Source of the DNA: Halocynthiibacter sp049608145
GTDB taxonomy: Bacteria > Pseudomonadota > Alphaproteobacteria > Rhodobacterales > Rhodobacteraceae
DNA: 64,000 nt
Direction of reading: 5' to 3'
NCBI RefSeq assembly: GCF_049608145.1
Contig: NZ_JBMYXF010000007.1
Location: forward strand, 1 to 64,000
Shown here one piece after another: positions 42,684 to 50,489 of this stretch. Every line of letters starts with the position of its first letter. Within the stretch, counting starts at the first letter, position 1. A model generated the notes under the pieces. It saw nothing but the letters and a program-made list of their open reading frames with translations, had not been told where the DNA came from and made no database searches. A program made the position numbers and the translations under genes.

Positions 42684-43130
42684 TTACAAAAGCTTCTTCA
42701 GCAATGCTTTCATCTGCTGGACTTCATCCGCGCTCAACTCTTTTACGGTTTCGGCGGTAATTGCTGCACCCGCTTCTTTCAGTAGCGGGATCAGTGCTTC
42801 TCCGCTATCGGACAGGGTGATTTTTGTACGTCGTCGGTCATCCGGATCGGGGGCGAGATCAACTAACCCTTTGCGCTTTAGCCGATCCACCACGCCCTTA
42901 ATGGTGGCAACATCCATCGCTGCCATGCGCCCCAGTCGGTTCTGGGAACAGGTCCCGACAGAGTGAATGCGCAGAAGTGCTGAGAACTGCGTCGGCGTCA
43001 GACCACCCGGCAACAGACGTTGTGCATGTTCCTGAAAGATCGCCGTATGGCGTTGGGTCACCAGACGCAGGATATATCCGATCTGCTCATCAAGATCGTA
43101 GCCTTCGTTTTTCATCTCTGCCTGACTCAT
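42684..43130 (-). CDS. MarR family transcriptional regulator
   Basis: A 148-residue winged-helix dimeric regulator: GGLTPTQFSALLRIHSVG, TCSQNRLGRMAAMDVATIKGVVDRLKRK (recognition helix and wing) and DPDDRRRTKITLSDSG. It lies 81 bases after the twin DUF1185 genes in the same direction, with a strong GGAGG before its ATG. MarR proteins of this kind often repress aromatic-acid catabolic operons and are released by the substrate; NicR of nicotinate catabolism in Pseudomonas putida is one. It is the probable local regulator. Confidence 0.92.
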   Translation of the reverse strand: MSQAEMKNEGYDLDEQIGYILRLVTQRHTAIFQEHAQRLLPGGLTPTQFSALLRIHSVGTCSQNRLGRMAAMDVATIKGVVDRLKRKGLVDLAPDPDDRRRTKITLSDSGEALIPLLKEAGAAITAETVKELSADEVQQMKALLKKLL

Positions 43131-43211
43131 TACGCCTCCGGGATTGCATCAGATGTTATTACACCAACAACCCACAGCAGAAAACCCCGTCAAACGACGC
43201 ATAAACGCGGA

Positions 43212-43796
43212 TTAACGTAATCCATCGACGCCCTCCGCATCGTCATGCGTCAGGCCGCCGACGCGCGGCAATGGGCGGCCGCTGTCCGTCACGGCAACAG
43301 CAACCAAGATTTCACCACTGCGAGGTGAATCATTCAGGCGCACTTCGATCCCATCGAAATGACTACGCACGTAGGCCGCATCTTTATGGCCCAACGGAAC
43401 GTCCAGCGCCTGCCCAGGCCCACCCATTTTCTTGGAACTGGGCACAAGGGCTGCACCTTTTTCTACAGCGATACGCAGTGGTGCGCCCAGTTGGGGGTGC
43501 AAAATAGCGGCGGCATGTTCTAATTCCCCGCCTTCGCCCACCATAGCAGCTTTGCCATAACTTTCCGCCTGTGCGGGTTTGATGCCAAGGGCTTCGACAC
43601 ATTTTTCCCCCAGCAGACCGCCAAGCTCGGCCCCGATCTCCATCAGGGGTGTCAGATCTTCTGTAAACCCTCCAGCGAACGGATTTCGGATCACCGCCAC
43701 AGCGACGGCTTTCCGGGTGGCGGGAGAGATCTCACGCCCGGCCTCCTGATGGGTTTCTTCAACCGATACGGCAATTTTTCGGATCTCAGATCTCAT
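43212..43796 (-). CDS. DUF1185 (amino acid synthesis) family protein, copy 1
   Basis: A 194-residue protein of PF06684, historically named amino acid synthesis protein. Structures of the family show a variant chorismate-mutase/YjgF-like trimeric fold; no reaction is established. Blocks: VAVIRNPFAGGFTEDL (about 34–49), YGKAAMVGEGGELEHAA (80–96), LVPSSKKMGGPGQALDVP (117–134), YVRSHFDGIEV and RLNDSPRSGEI. It is collinear with its neighbour copy, with the conserved P-S-[ST]-K-K at identical residues 119–123. Overlaps copy 2 by 4 bases. Confidence 0.88.
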   Translation of the reverse strand: MRSEIRKIAVSVEETHQEAGREISPATRKAVAVAVIRNPFAGGFTEDLTPLMEIGAELGGLLGEKCVEALGIKPAQAESYGKAAMVGEGGELEHAAAILHPQLGAPLRIAVEKGAALVPSSKKMGGPGQALDVPLGHKDAAYVRSHFDGIEVRLNDSPRSGEILVAVAVTDSGRPLPRVGGLTHDDAEGVDGLR

Positions 43797-44377
43797 CGCA
43801 AACCATCCTTTTCAGAAATATCTTCTTTTGCCAGGCCGCCCACCCGCGCATGTACGCGCGCACCGGTTGTCATCACCAAAACCAACAGCAATTCATCGGC
43901 GCGTGGGCTGTCATTCATACCTATTTCCATCGCGTCGAAATGGCTTCGTACATATGAGGCATCCACATGAGTGATCGGGACATCAAGGCGCGCCCCCGTG
44001 CCCCCGACTTTCTTAGTAGATGGGACAATCGCAAGTGCATCCCCCAAAGATTCGCGCATGGCATATCCCCCGGGCACATGCCAAAGAGCTGCATGTTCAA
44101 CTTCACCCGCTGCACCTGAAATCGCCCCTTTTCCGTATCCTTCAACCAAGGATGGATTACCACCCAAAGCATCAATCAGACGACGGGCCATGGACAAGCC
44201 CAGAGGTTTCAGATCCTCCATAAAGCTGGAAATTTCTTCCTCGTAACGTCCGGCGAAAGGATTTTTAATCACAGCAAGTGCAGCCGCCCGCTTGAGAGGG
44301 ACAGTTGCGATGGGGCCACCTTCGTGGAAGATCTCTTCCACCACAATGGATTGCTTTCGAATAATAACTTTAGGCAC
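43793..44377 (-). CDS. DUF1185 (amino acid synthesis) family protein, copy 2
   Basis: Also 194 residues and alignable with copy 1 essentially without gaps: LAVIKNPFAGRYEEEI, GYGKGAISGAAGEVEHAA, IVPSTKKVGGTGARLDVP, YVRSHFDAMEI and GMNDSPRADEL. Differences concentrate in the region at about 98–112 (LWHVPGGYAMRESLG against ILHPQLGAPLRIAVE). Two paralogues in tandem suggest a hetero-oligomer or two related substrates. Overlaps the UPF0280 gene by 8 bases. Function unknown; the operon suggests catabolism of a heteroaromatic acid. Confidence 0.88.
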   Translation of the reverse strand: MPKVIIRKQSIVVEEIFHEGGPIATVPLKRAAALAVIKNPFAGRYEEEISSFMEDLKPLGLSMARRLIDALGGNPSLVEGYGKGAISGAAGEVEHAALWHVPGGYAMRESLGDALAIVPSTKKVGGTGARLDVPITHVDASYVRSHFDAMEIGMNDSPRADELLLVLVMTTGARVHARVGGLAKEDISEKDGLR

Positions 44378-45227
44378 AGAGATATCCTTTCTCTTGGAAA
44401 AACGTCACACCCCGGTTTTCACTGAATCGGGCATTGCCCTGCAGAAACACTGCGGCACCTGCAATTAGGCCACGGGTCATCATATCATTGGCACAACGGA
44501 ATGCCCGCTCAAGCGCCAAGTTCTTGTCTTGGTCGCACAGTTCAGCGCAATGCGTCACGACAAGGCGGGCATCAAGGTCACTGTCTGGATCCAAATTGCA
44601 CGCGGAAACACGAGTGACCAACGGATGATCTGGCAGATCACAGGCATTGGCGACCAGCGTGGCAGCCGCGTCAGCCTGTGCGGCGTTCTCTGCAAGAACC
44701 GTAACACTGTCAGCAATCCCCATGGATAGGCTGCGACCACCACGACCCGATGTGGCGATCCCTCTGATATTGTCACATCCAGAGAGGTTAATTTTACCCC
44801 ACAATGCCCCCATATCTGATGAAATACCGATGGTCATCTCAGCCCCGTCCGGCAAGTATATCGCGATATCCCCGCCATTATTGACGGCCGCACGAGACAC
44901 CCCTTCGGTCTGTTGAATTACAGACAGTATTTCATCCGCGACAGCCCCTGCAACGGCAGCCATAGGCGTGATAAAGACCGGCTGGTGAGGGATCACGGCC
45001 TGTCGCATGCGGCAGGCAACCTGGCCCGTCAGGTGATCCATGTAATCGGGACTGCGCAGCATGGGTAGTTCATCCACCAGTTCTTGCAGCAGTGTTTCAA
45101 ACCGGTTGATTGCCACCTTGAAAGCTGTGTCCGCATTGGGGCCTTCCACCATAATCACCAGATCAATCGGACCATGGTTCAAATGCAGACGACCATCCGG
45201 CAGATATGAAACCTGTGGCCCATTCAT
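44370..45227 (-). CDS. UPF0280 family protein (ApbE-like fold)
   Basis: 285 residues of the UPF0280 family, structurally related to ApbE flavin transferases. Blocks: YLPDGRLHLNHGPIDLVIM at the N-terminus, HQPVFITPMAAVAGAVADEI, AAVNNGGDIAIYLPDGAEM, GIATSGRGGRSLSMGIADSV and DADAAATLVANACDLPDH-type sequence near residue 180. The NNGGD and SGRGGRS motifs match the ApbE-fold active-site region. Whether it transfers FMN or binds a different ligand is unknown. It sits between the Fe-S reductase and the DUF1185 pair, overlapping both. Confidence 0.85.
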   Translation of the reverse strand: MNGPQVSYLPDGRLHLNHGPIDLVIMVEGPNADTAFKVAINRFETLLQELVDELPMLRSPDYMDHLTGQVACRMRQAVIPHQPVFITPMAAVAGAVADEILSVIQQTEGVSRAAVNNGGDIAIYLPDGAEMTIGISSDMGALWGKINLSGCDNIRGIATSGRGGRSLSMGIADSVTVLAENAAQADAAATLVANACDLPDHPLVTRVSACNLDPDSDLDARLVVTHCAELCDQDKNLALERAFRCANDMMTRGLIAGAAVFLQGNARFSENRGVTFFQEKGYLCA

Positions 45228-46753
45228 CTGCCAGTTTCCCCCTTCTTCCGACGACGTGCTGCTTCCCAGGAAAAATGACGTTCATCGGTGGGCCAAGGAT
45301 AGCTTTCATGCTGTCCTTGATGGCGGTGTTCTGTCGCCGTAGACACCACATCTTTCAGCTGTCGGACCTCATCCATATGGCCACCTAGAGATTCATAATC
45401 TGACAGACGCATTGTAAACTCTATAGGGGCGACCAATGCGGGAGTCGGCACATAACCAAATGAATTTTCAGGCATATTCAAAACATCGACCATCACAGTG
45501 ATACCGCCACCCGGCCAGATATATGCAGGCGCACCACCGCAGGACACATAGGTTAACGCGTCTTTGACAGAACGCGTAAGACGTACAGGGTTTTCAGTGA
45601 CACCCGCCCGCAACGACCCCCCAGCACCACCCATAAACAGAACCGATGCCATAGCCGGTTCACAGTTTTCAGCGACCCGTTCTACAGCAGCGCGCAACGC
45701 TGGCGACGCCTCCGCCGGTTGGGGAAAAAGCTCCGCATCAAGTTCAAAATAGGCCCACTGTTCGCCCGTTGTGGATACCATAAGCAGGCGCAACCCTTCC
45801 CAGGCCTGATCAGATTTAAAGCTGTCTAGGATAGTCAGGGGATCTTCAATATCCGTGCCACCCCAGCCAGTGCCGGGTTCAGCCACCTGAAAATACCGCC
45901 CCGGTGTAGAACGACGACCTTTAATCTTAATCCCGGTCGGCTTTACATCCAACATTTTACCGGCCTGATGTTCGGATAAAACCCCTGTGATGTGGTCATC
46001 CACGACCACCACATCATCAACAATCGGGGCCCATTGACGGGCGAACATGCCAATAGCCGCAGATCCACAACCGACACGCATCAGTTCTTCTTGATGGCCG
46101 TTAATTATGGGTGCATGCCCGGCCTGAAGGGTTAATTCTGCACCGCCATCTACCGTCATTGTTACCGCTTCACGATTGCACAAAGAAAGCAGTGCGGCAC
46201 AGGTCACCCGACCTTCTTTTTTGCTGCCGCCGGTAAGATGGTCAACACCGCCCAGGGACAGCATCCGCGAACCATATTCCCCGGTCATCACATGACCGAT
46301 TGCTTCACCATCCACACGCACTGTCGCAGCCTCTTCACCGATATGACGGTCCGTGTCGATCTTTACCTTTACACCGCAATAAGAATAGATGCCTTCAGTC
46401 ACCACGGTCACCATATCCACCCCCTCCAGCGGTTGGCTGACAATGAAAGGCGCGGGTTTGTAATCCGGATAGGTCGTACCAGCCCCAACGGCCGTGACGA
46501 ATTGACGAGTGTTTTGAAGCAAATCGCCATCCCAGTCGGCATCTCCATCCAGGAACGGTACCAGCTTCCCCCCATCCGTTTGGTTTCGCTCAACAATCAC
46601 CAGAGGATCAAGGCGCACAAGTTCGCCGTCATGGTTGGCGTAGCGATCGCAGGCACCTGAACGGCCTTCCGCAATGAAACATAAAACCGGACAGGCATCG
46701 CAGCGGATTTTGGCAGGCTGTTCACGACGGGGTTTAGACGTGGTTTCACTCAT
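45224..46753 (-). CDS. 6-Hydroxynicotinate reductase-like iron-sulfur protein
   Basis: A 509-residue protein resembling the 6-hydroxynicotinate reductase (Hnr) of Eubacterium barkeri, which reduces the ring of 6-hydroxynicotinate to a tetrahydro product with ferredoxin. The N-terminus carries a ferredoxin-like cysteine set, C18-x2-C21-x3-C25-x9-C35. Other blocks: VTVVTEGIYSYCGVKVKIDTD, MRVGCGSAAIGMFARQW, MGGAGGSLRAGVTENPVRL and YVSCGGAPAYIWPGGGITVM. Substrate here unknown; a related N-heteroaromatic acid is plausible. Overlaps both neighbours (ATGA). Confidence 0.82.
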   Translation of the reverse strand: MSETTSKPRREQPAKIRCDACPVLCFIAEGRSGACDRYANHDGELVRLDPLVIVERNQTDGGKLVPFLDGDADWDGDLLQNTRQFVTAVGAGTTYPDYKPAPFIVSQPLEGVDMVTVVTEGIYSYCGVKVKIDTDRHIGEEAATVRVDGEAIGHVMTGEYGSRMLSLGGVDHLTGGSKKEGRVTCAALLSLCNREAVTMTVDGGAELTLQAGHAPIINGHQEELMRVGCGSAAIGMFARQWAPIVDDVVVVDDHITGVLSEHQAGKMLDVKPTGIKIKGRRSTPGRYFQVAEPGTGWGGTDIEDPLTILDSFKSDQAWEGLRLLMVSTTGEQWAYFELDAELFPQPAEASPALRAAVERVAENCEPAMASVLFMGGAGGSLRAGVTENPVRLTRSVKDALTYVSCGGAPAYIWPGGGITVMVDVLNMPENSFGYVPTPALVAPIEFTMRLSDYESLGGHMDEVRQLKDVVSTATEHRHQGQHESYPWPTDERHFSWEAARRRKKGETGR

Positions 46754-49491
46754 GACAGATCCTTCAGGGCTGCAAGTACCCGATCAGGCGTGGCAGGCAC
46801 CTGCGTCAGACGTGCGCCTGTGGCGTGACGAATAGCATTCAAAATTGCCGGGGCAGTTGGGATCAACACATGTTCCCCCAATCCTTTCGCTCCAAAAGGT
46901 CCATGCGGGTCAGGCTCTTCAATCAACAAGGACGTCACCGGCGGCATGTCTCCGATGGTTGGAATTAGATAGTCATGCAGGTTTTCGGTCACGTGGGGAA
47001 TGTATTCTTCCATCAGGGCCAGACCCATTCCCTGTGCGATCCCACCTTCAATCTGTCCTTCTGCAAGCATCGGGTTGATCACACGCCCCACGTCATGTGC
47101 TGCGATGAAACGCGTGACGTGGGTGGTGCCCAGTTCGATATCCACTTCGATTTCTGCGATATGGGCAGCATAGCCATACACCGCATAGGGGACACCTTGA
47201 CCATTTTCATCCAGAGGCGCCGTGGGCGGATCCCAGGTTTCGATGGCTTCCACAACGTAGCCTGTTGAATTTACAGGCAGCGATCCCAGGGGCAGAACAT
47301 GCGTCTGCCCGCCCTCATGCACCTCAACGCCGCCCGCAACGGGGTGGATTAAGGCCTCCTCACCGGCATTACAAAGCTTCAGGATCGCTGCCCGCAGCGC
47401 AAGGCCTGACAGGCGCGCTGCATTTCCGGACACCACAGTCTGACGGGATGCCGACGTTTTGCCTGCATCCGGTGTCACATCCGTGTCACCGCCAATCAAC
47501 ATCAAATCTGCCAATGGCACGCCAAGCGCTTCTGCAAAAATCTGGGCAATGACTGTATTGGCCCCCTGGCCAATATCCGCAGCCCCCTGGTGCAAAACGA
47601 TCTGCCCATCACGTCGCAGACCTGATCGTATGGTTGACGGATTGGGCAGTGATGTGTTGCCACAACCATACCATCCCCCCGCGATGCCCACACCGCGCCG
47701 GATAGATGTCGTCGTATTGTTAAATTGCTCTGCCGCCAGACGGGCTGCTTCCCAATGCGGTTGCAGTCTTTCAAAACAAGCTGCAATACCGACACCACTT
47801 TCGAGCAGCTGATTGCAGGTTGTACGATCTCCGTTACGCAGGGCGTTTTTCAAGCGAAATGTCAGCGGATCAATGTTCAGCTGTTCTGCCAGGTCGTCAA
47901 ACAGCACTTCCTGGGCAATGGCGGATTGCGGCACGCCAAACCCCCGAAAAGCACCAGCCGGCATCGTGTGGGTGTGAACAGCACGACTTTCAGCCAGAAA
48001 ATCAGGTATCCGATAAGGCCCCGAAGCGTGAATTGGCACCCGATTGGCGACCGTAGGCCCCCATGATGCATAAGCACCCGTATTGAAAACACCGTCAAAT
48101 TGCATCCCGCTGATCATCCCGTCCCGGGTCGCACCGATTTTTAAAGTGATATCAGAAGGATGGCGTTTGGTTGTGCTTTGCATGGATTCGCGTCGGCTAT
48201 AGGCCATACGAACCGGACGATCTGTCTGCATTGCTGCAAGTGCCAGATAAGGTTGGACCGACATATCAAGTTTCGCCCCAAAGCCACCGCCGGTTGCCGT
48301 CGGTACGATGCGGACATGATCTAGAGGTACGCCCAAAACCGACGCGACACCTTCCTGATCCATAACCGGGGCCTGCGTGCAGGCGTGCACTTCCATCCGA
48401 TCCCCGACCCGCCGTGCAAAACCGGCTTCGGGTTCAATATATGCATGTTCAACAAATCCTGTGCGAAACCGTCCTTCTGCCACCACATCAGCTTGTGCCA
48501 ACGCGGATTGTGCATTTCCATGACGAACAAGCCCTTCACACATGATATTACCCGCACGGTGTTCATGTAGCTGTGCTGCCTTAGGCGACAGCCCCTGATC
48601 CGAAGTCATTGCTGCGTCGCGTTCATGCCAGGTTACAGGAAAATCATCCGGCAGGGTCAGGGCATTCACCGCGTCTGGTTCACCGATAATCGCAGCAACT
48701 GCTTCGCCCCGAAACCGAGTTTCATTTTCAGCAAAGACAGGTTGATCGATAAAGCCGGGGATCACGCCAAATAATTTTTCGCCGGGTATGTCATCTGCGG
48801 TCTGAACAAACTGCACCCCGGGATGGTTCGCAACAAACGCAGCAATATCCCCAATGTCAAAACCAGCATAAGCAAAGGGACTGCGTACCAGCCGTAAAAC
48901 GAGAGCATTATCCGGCGCCCCATCATCTCCGAAGATTTCCGCCCCCGTTACCTTGACCTCCCCATCCAGACGAAGCGGGCTTTGCCCAACACGCCCTGCG
49001 TCAGATGGTGTCACAAAACTATGAACCTGCATCACCGCATCAATGATCTTGCGATATCCCGTACATCGGCACAAAATCCCACCCAGCGCATCTTTTACCT
49101 GTTTCTCAGAAGGTTTCGATTGTTCGCGCAGCAATGCAACTGCAGCAACCATCATTCCTGGCGTACAAATCCCACATTGCGCGGCCCCATGGGCAAGAAA
49201 GCTGTCGGCAAGCTTCCGAGACAGATCATCACTCTCAACAAGCCCGGCCTGGGTCTCTACATGACATCCGACAGCTTGCGCCGCAGGGGTAATACAGGAA
49301 CAGACGGGAACGCCATCAAGCAAAACCGTACAGGCACCACAATCCCCTGCGTCACACCCGGATTTCACATCTGTCTGCGATAATCCATCACGTAATGCAT
49401 CAGATAAGCGCCCGGACTGCGGCATCTGGACGGAGCGATCTTGGTGATTAAGGGTGAAGGAGAGCACCGGGATTTCTGCCAGGTCATCCAC
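46750..49491 (-). CDS. Fused 2Fe-2S / molybdopterin hydroxylase subunit (xanthine oxidase family)
   Basis: 913 residues joining two normally separate subunits. The 2Fe-2S part (1–155) has C46, C51, C54 and C66 for the plant-type cluster and C106, C109, C141, C143 (CGICTPGM and CRCTG) for the second cluster. The molybdenum part (about 165–913) has ATGGGFGAKLDMSVQ, PAGAFRGFGVPQSAI and GAKGLGEH with the catalytic Glu near residue 873. Such enzymes add water-derived oxygen to N-heteroaromatic rings. Nicotinate-type hydroxylation is suggested by the downstream Hnr-like gene, not proven. Confidence 0.93.
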   Translation of the reverse strand: MDDLAEIPVLSFTLNHQDRSVQMPQSGRLSDALRDGLSQTDVKSGCDAGDCGACTVLLDGVPVCSCITPAAQAVGCHVETQAGLVESDDLSRKLADSFLAHGAAQCGICTPGMMVAAVALLREQSKPSEKQVKDALGGILCRCTGYRKIIDAVMQVHSFVTPSDAGRVGQSPLRLDGEVKVTGAEIFGDDGAPDNALVLRLVRSPFAYAGFDIGDIAAFVANHPGVQFVQTADDIPGEKLFGVIPGFIDQPVFAENETRFRGEAVAAIIGEPDAVNALTLPDDFPVTWHERDAAMTSDQGLSPKAAQLHEHRAGNIMCEGLVRHGNAQSALAQADVVAEGRFRTGFVEHAYIEPEAGFARRVGDRMEVHACTQAPVMDQEGVASVLGVPLDHVRIVPTATGGGFGAKLDMSVQPYLALAAMQTDRPVRMAYSRRESMQSTTKRHPSDITLKIGATRDGMISGMQFDGVFNTGAYASWGPTVANRVPIHASGPYRIPDFLAESRAVHTHTMPAGAFRGFGVPQSAIAQEVLFDDLAEQLNIDPLTFRLKNALRNGDRTTCNQLLESGVGIAACFERLQPHWEAARLAAEQFNNTTTSIRRGVGIAGGWYGCGNTSLPNPSTIRSGLRRDGQIVLHQGAADIGQGANTVIAQIFAEALGVPLADLMLIGGDTDVTPDAGKTSASRQTVVSGNAARLSGLALRAAILKLCNAGEEALIHPVAGGVEVHEGGQTHVLPLGSLPVNSTGYVVEAIETWDPPTAPLDENGQGVPYAVYGYAAHIAEIEVDIELGTTHVTRFIAAHDVGRVINPMLAEGQIEGGIAQGMGLALMEEYIPHVTENLHDYLIPTIGDMPPVTSLLIEEPDPHGPFGAKGLGEHVLIPTAPAILNAIRHATGARLTQVPATPDRVLAALKDLS

Positions 49492-50329
49492 TGATGCTCT
49501 CCTTCGAAATCCCGGTCAACATGCGACGGACCAGGGTTTCTGCTGCATGTAATCGATAGAACTTCGATGCACGCACATCCCCTATAGGCGAGAGTGCATC
49601 CGAATATCCAGAGTTAATTTGTCGCGGAATTTCAGCACGTTGTACACCAAACAGATCAACCTCTAGGCGTTTAAGCCTACATGCAACAGGAGAGCAAGCT
49701 CCAACTGAAACACGTGTTTCAGCTTTGGCCTGACCATTCTCAGGTATATGTAACAGAGCAACCATAGCGATAGAAATAACCAGATACTCACGCGATCCAA
49801 GTTTTTGAAAGCTGGAAATTGCCCCTTCTGGAAGCTCGGGGATAATTACAGATTTCAAAATTTCCCCCTCTTTCAGACAGGTTTTTCCAGGTCCCATAAT
49901 GAAAGATTGCAGCGGCATTTGACGCGTTGCTGCTTCGGAAACAAGTTCAACCTCGGCATTAAGCGTCAACAAAGGCGGCACACTGTCCGCTGCAGGGGAC
50001 GCATTACAAAGGTTTCCGCCAATTGTTCCCCTGTTTTGGATCTGAACTGAACCGATTTCACGCGCGGCTGCCCGCAGCCCATCAAATGCTGGCGGCAGAT
50101 CTGCATTTGAAATGTCGCTCCAACGGGTGGCGGCACCGATACGCCAACAGCCATCATTTCGGGAAACACCCCGATAGCCAGGCAATCTGGTAATATCCAA
50201 AACTGGCGGCATAATTTTGTGATCCCCCAGCCGCGGAAAGAAATCGGTGCCACCGGCCACAACAGAAATCTCTCCCTGCCTCAGGGATGAAAAGGCTTCC
50301 TGTTCTGTGGTTGCGGTGACGTAGCGCAT
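49484..50329 (-). CDS. FAD-binding subunit of molybdenum hydroxylase
   Basis: 281 residues of the CoxM/xanthine-dehydrogenase FAD-subunit family: ISVVAGGTDFFPRLGDHKIM (first FAD-binding motif), RWSDISNADLPPAFDGLRAA, and NRGTIGGNLCNASPAADSVP (second FAD motif), with a C-terminal CO-dehydrogenase flavoprotein domain. It passes electrons from the fused Fe-S/Mo subunit downstream. ATG 50329 gives the family N-terminus; the open frame begins eight codons earlier. First gene of the six-gene operon, divergent from the FadB-like gene. Confidence 0.93.
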   Translation of the reverse strand: MRYVTATTEQEAFSSLRQGEISVVAGGTDFFPRLGDHKIMPPVLDITRLPGYRGVSRNDGCWRIGAATRWSDISNADLPPAFDGLRAAAREIGSVQIQNRGTIGGNLCNASPAADSVPPLLTLNAEVELVSEAATRQMPLQSFIMGPGKTCLKEGEILKSVIIPELPEGAISSFQKLGSREYLVISIAMVALLHIPENGQAKAETRVSVGACSPVACRLKRLEVDLFGVQRAEIPRQINSGYSDALSPIGDVRASKFYRLHAAETLVRRMLTGISKESISG

Positions 50330-50403
50330 TGGGCATCCATTATGTTTGCACACTAACGATATTCAAGCGCATGGCGATGTGTCAATGAATTTTACAAAAC
50401 TTA

Positions 50404-50415
50404 CCGACCGGTCGG
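50404..50415. promoter_or_regulatory. Perfect palindrome in the divergent promoter region
   Basis: CCGACCGGTCGG within TTACCGACCGGTCGGGAAA is a 12-bp perfect palindrome, 86 bases upstream of the FadB-like ATG. The ACCGACCGGTCGGT form is common for TetR-family operators controlling acyl-CoA metabolism. It may control the FadB-like gene, the hydroxylase operon or both. Confidence 0.55.
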
Positions 50416-50489
50416 GAAAAACATTGCGAATGTAACAATATCTTCGTATTCAACCACAAACCGTAACATTTAAAGCCGGAGCCCAAGCC

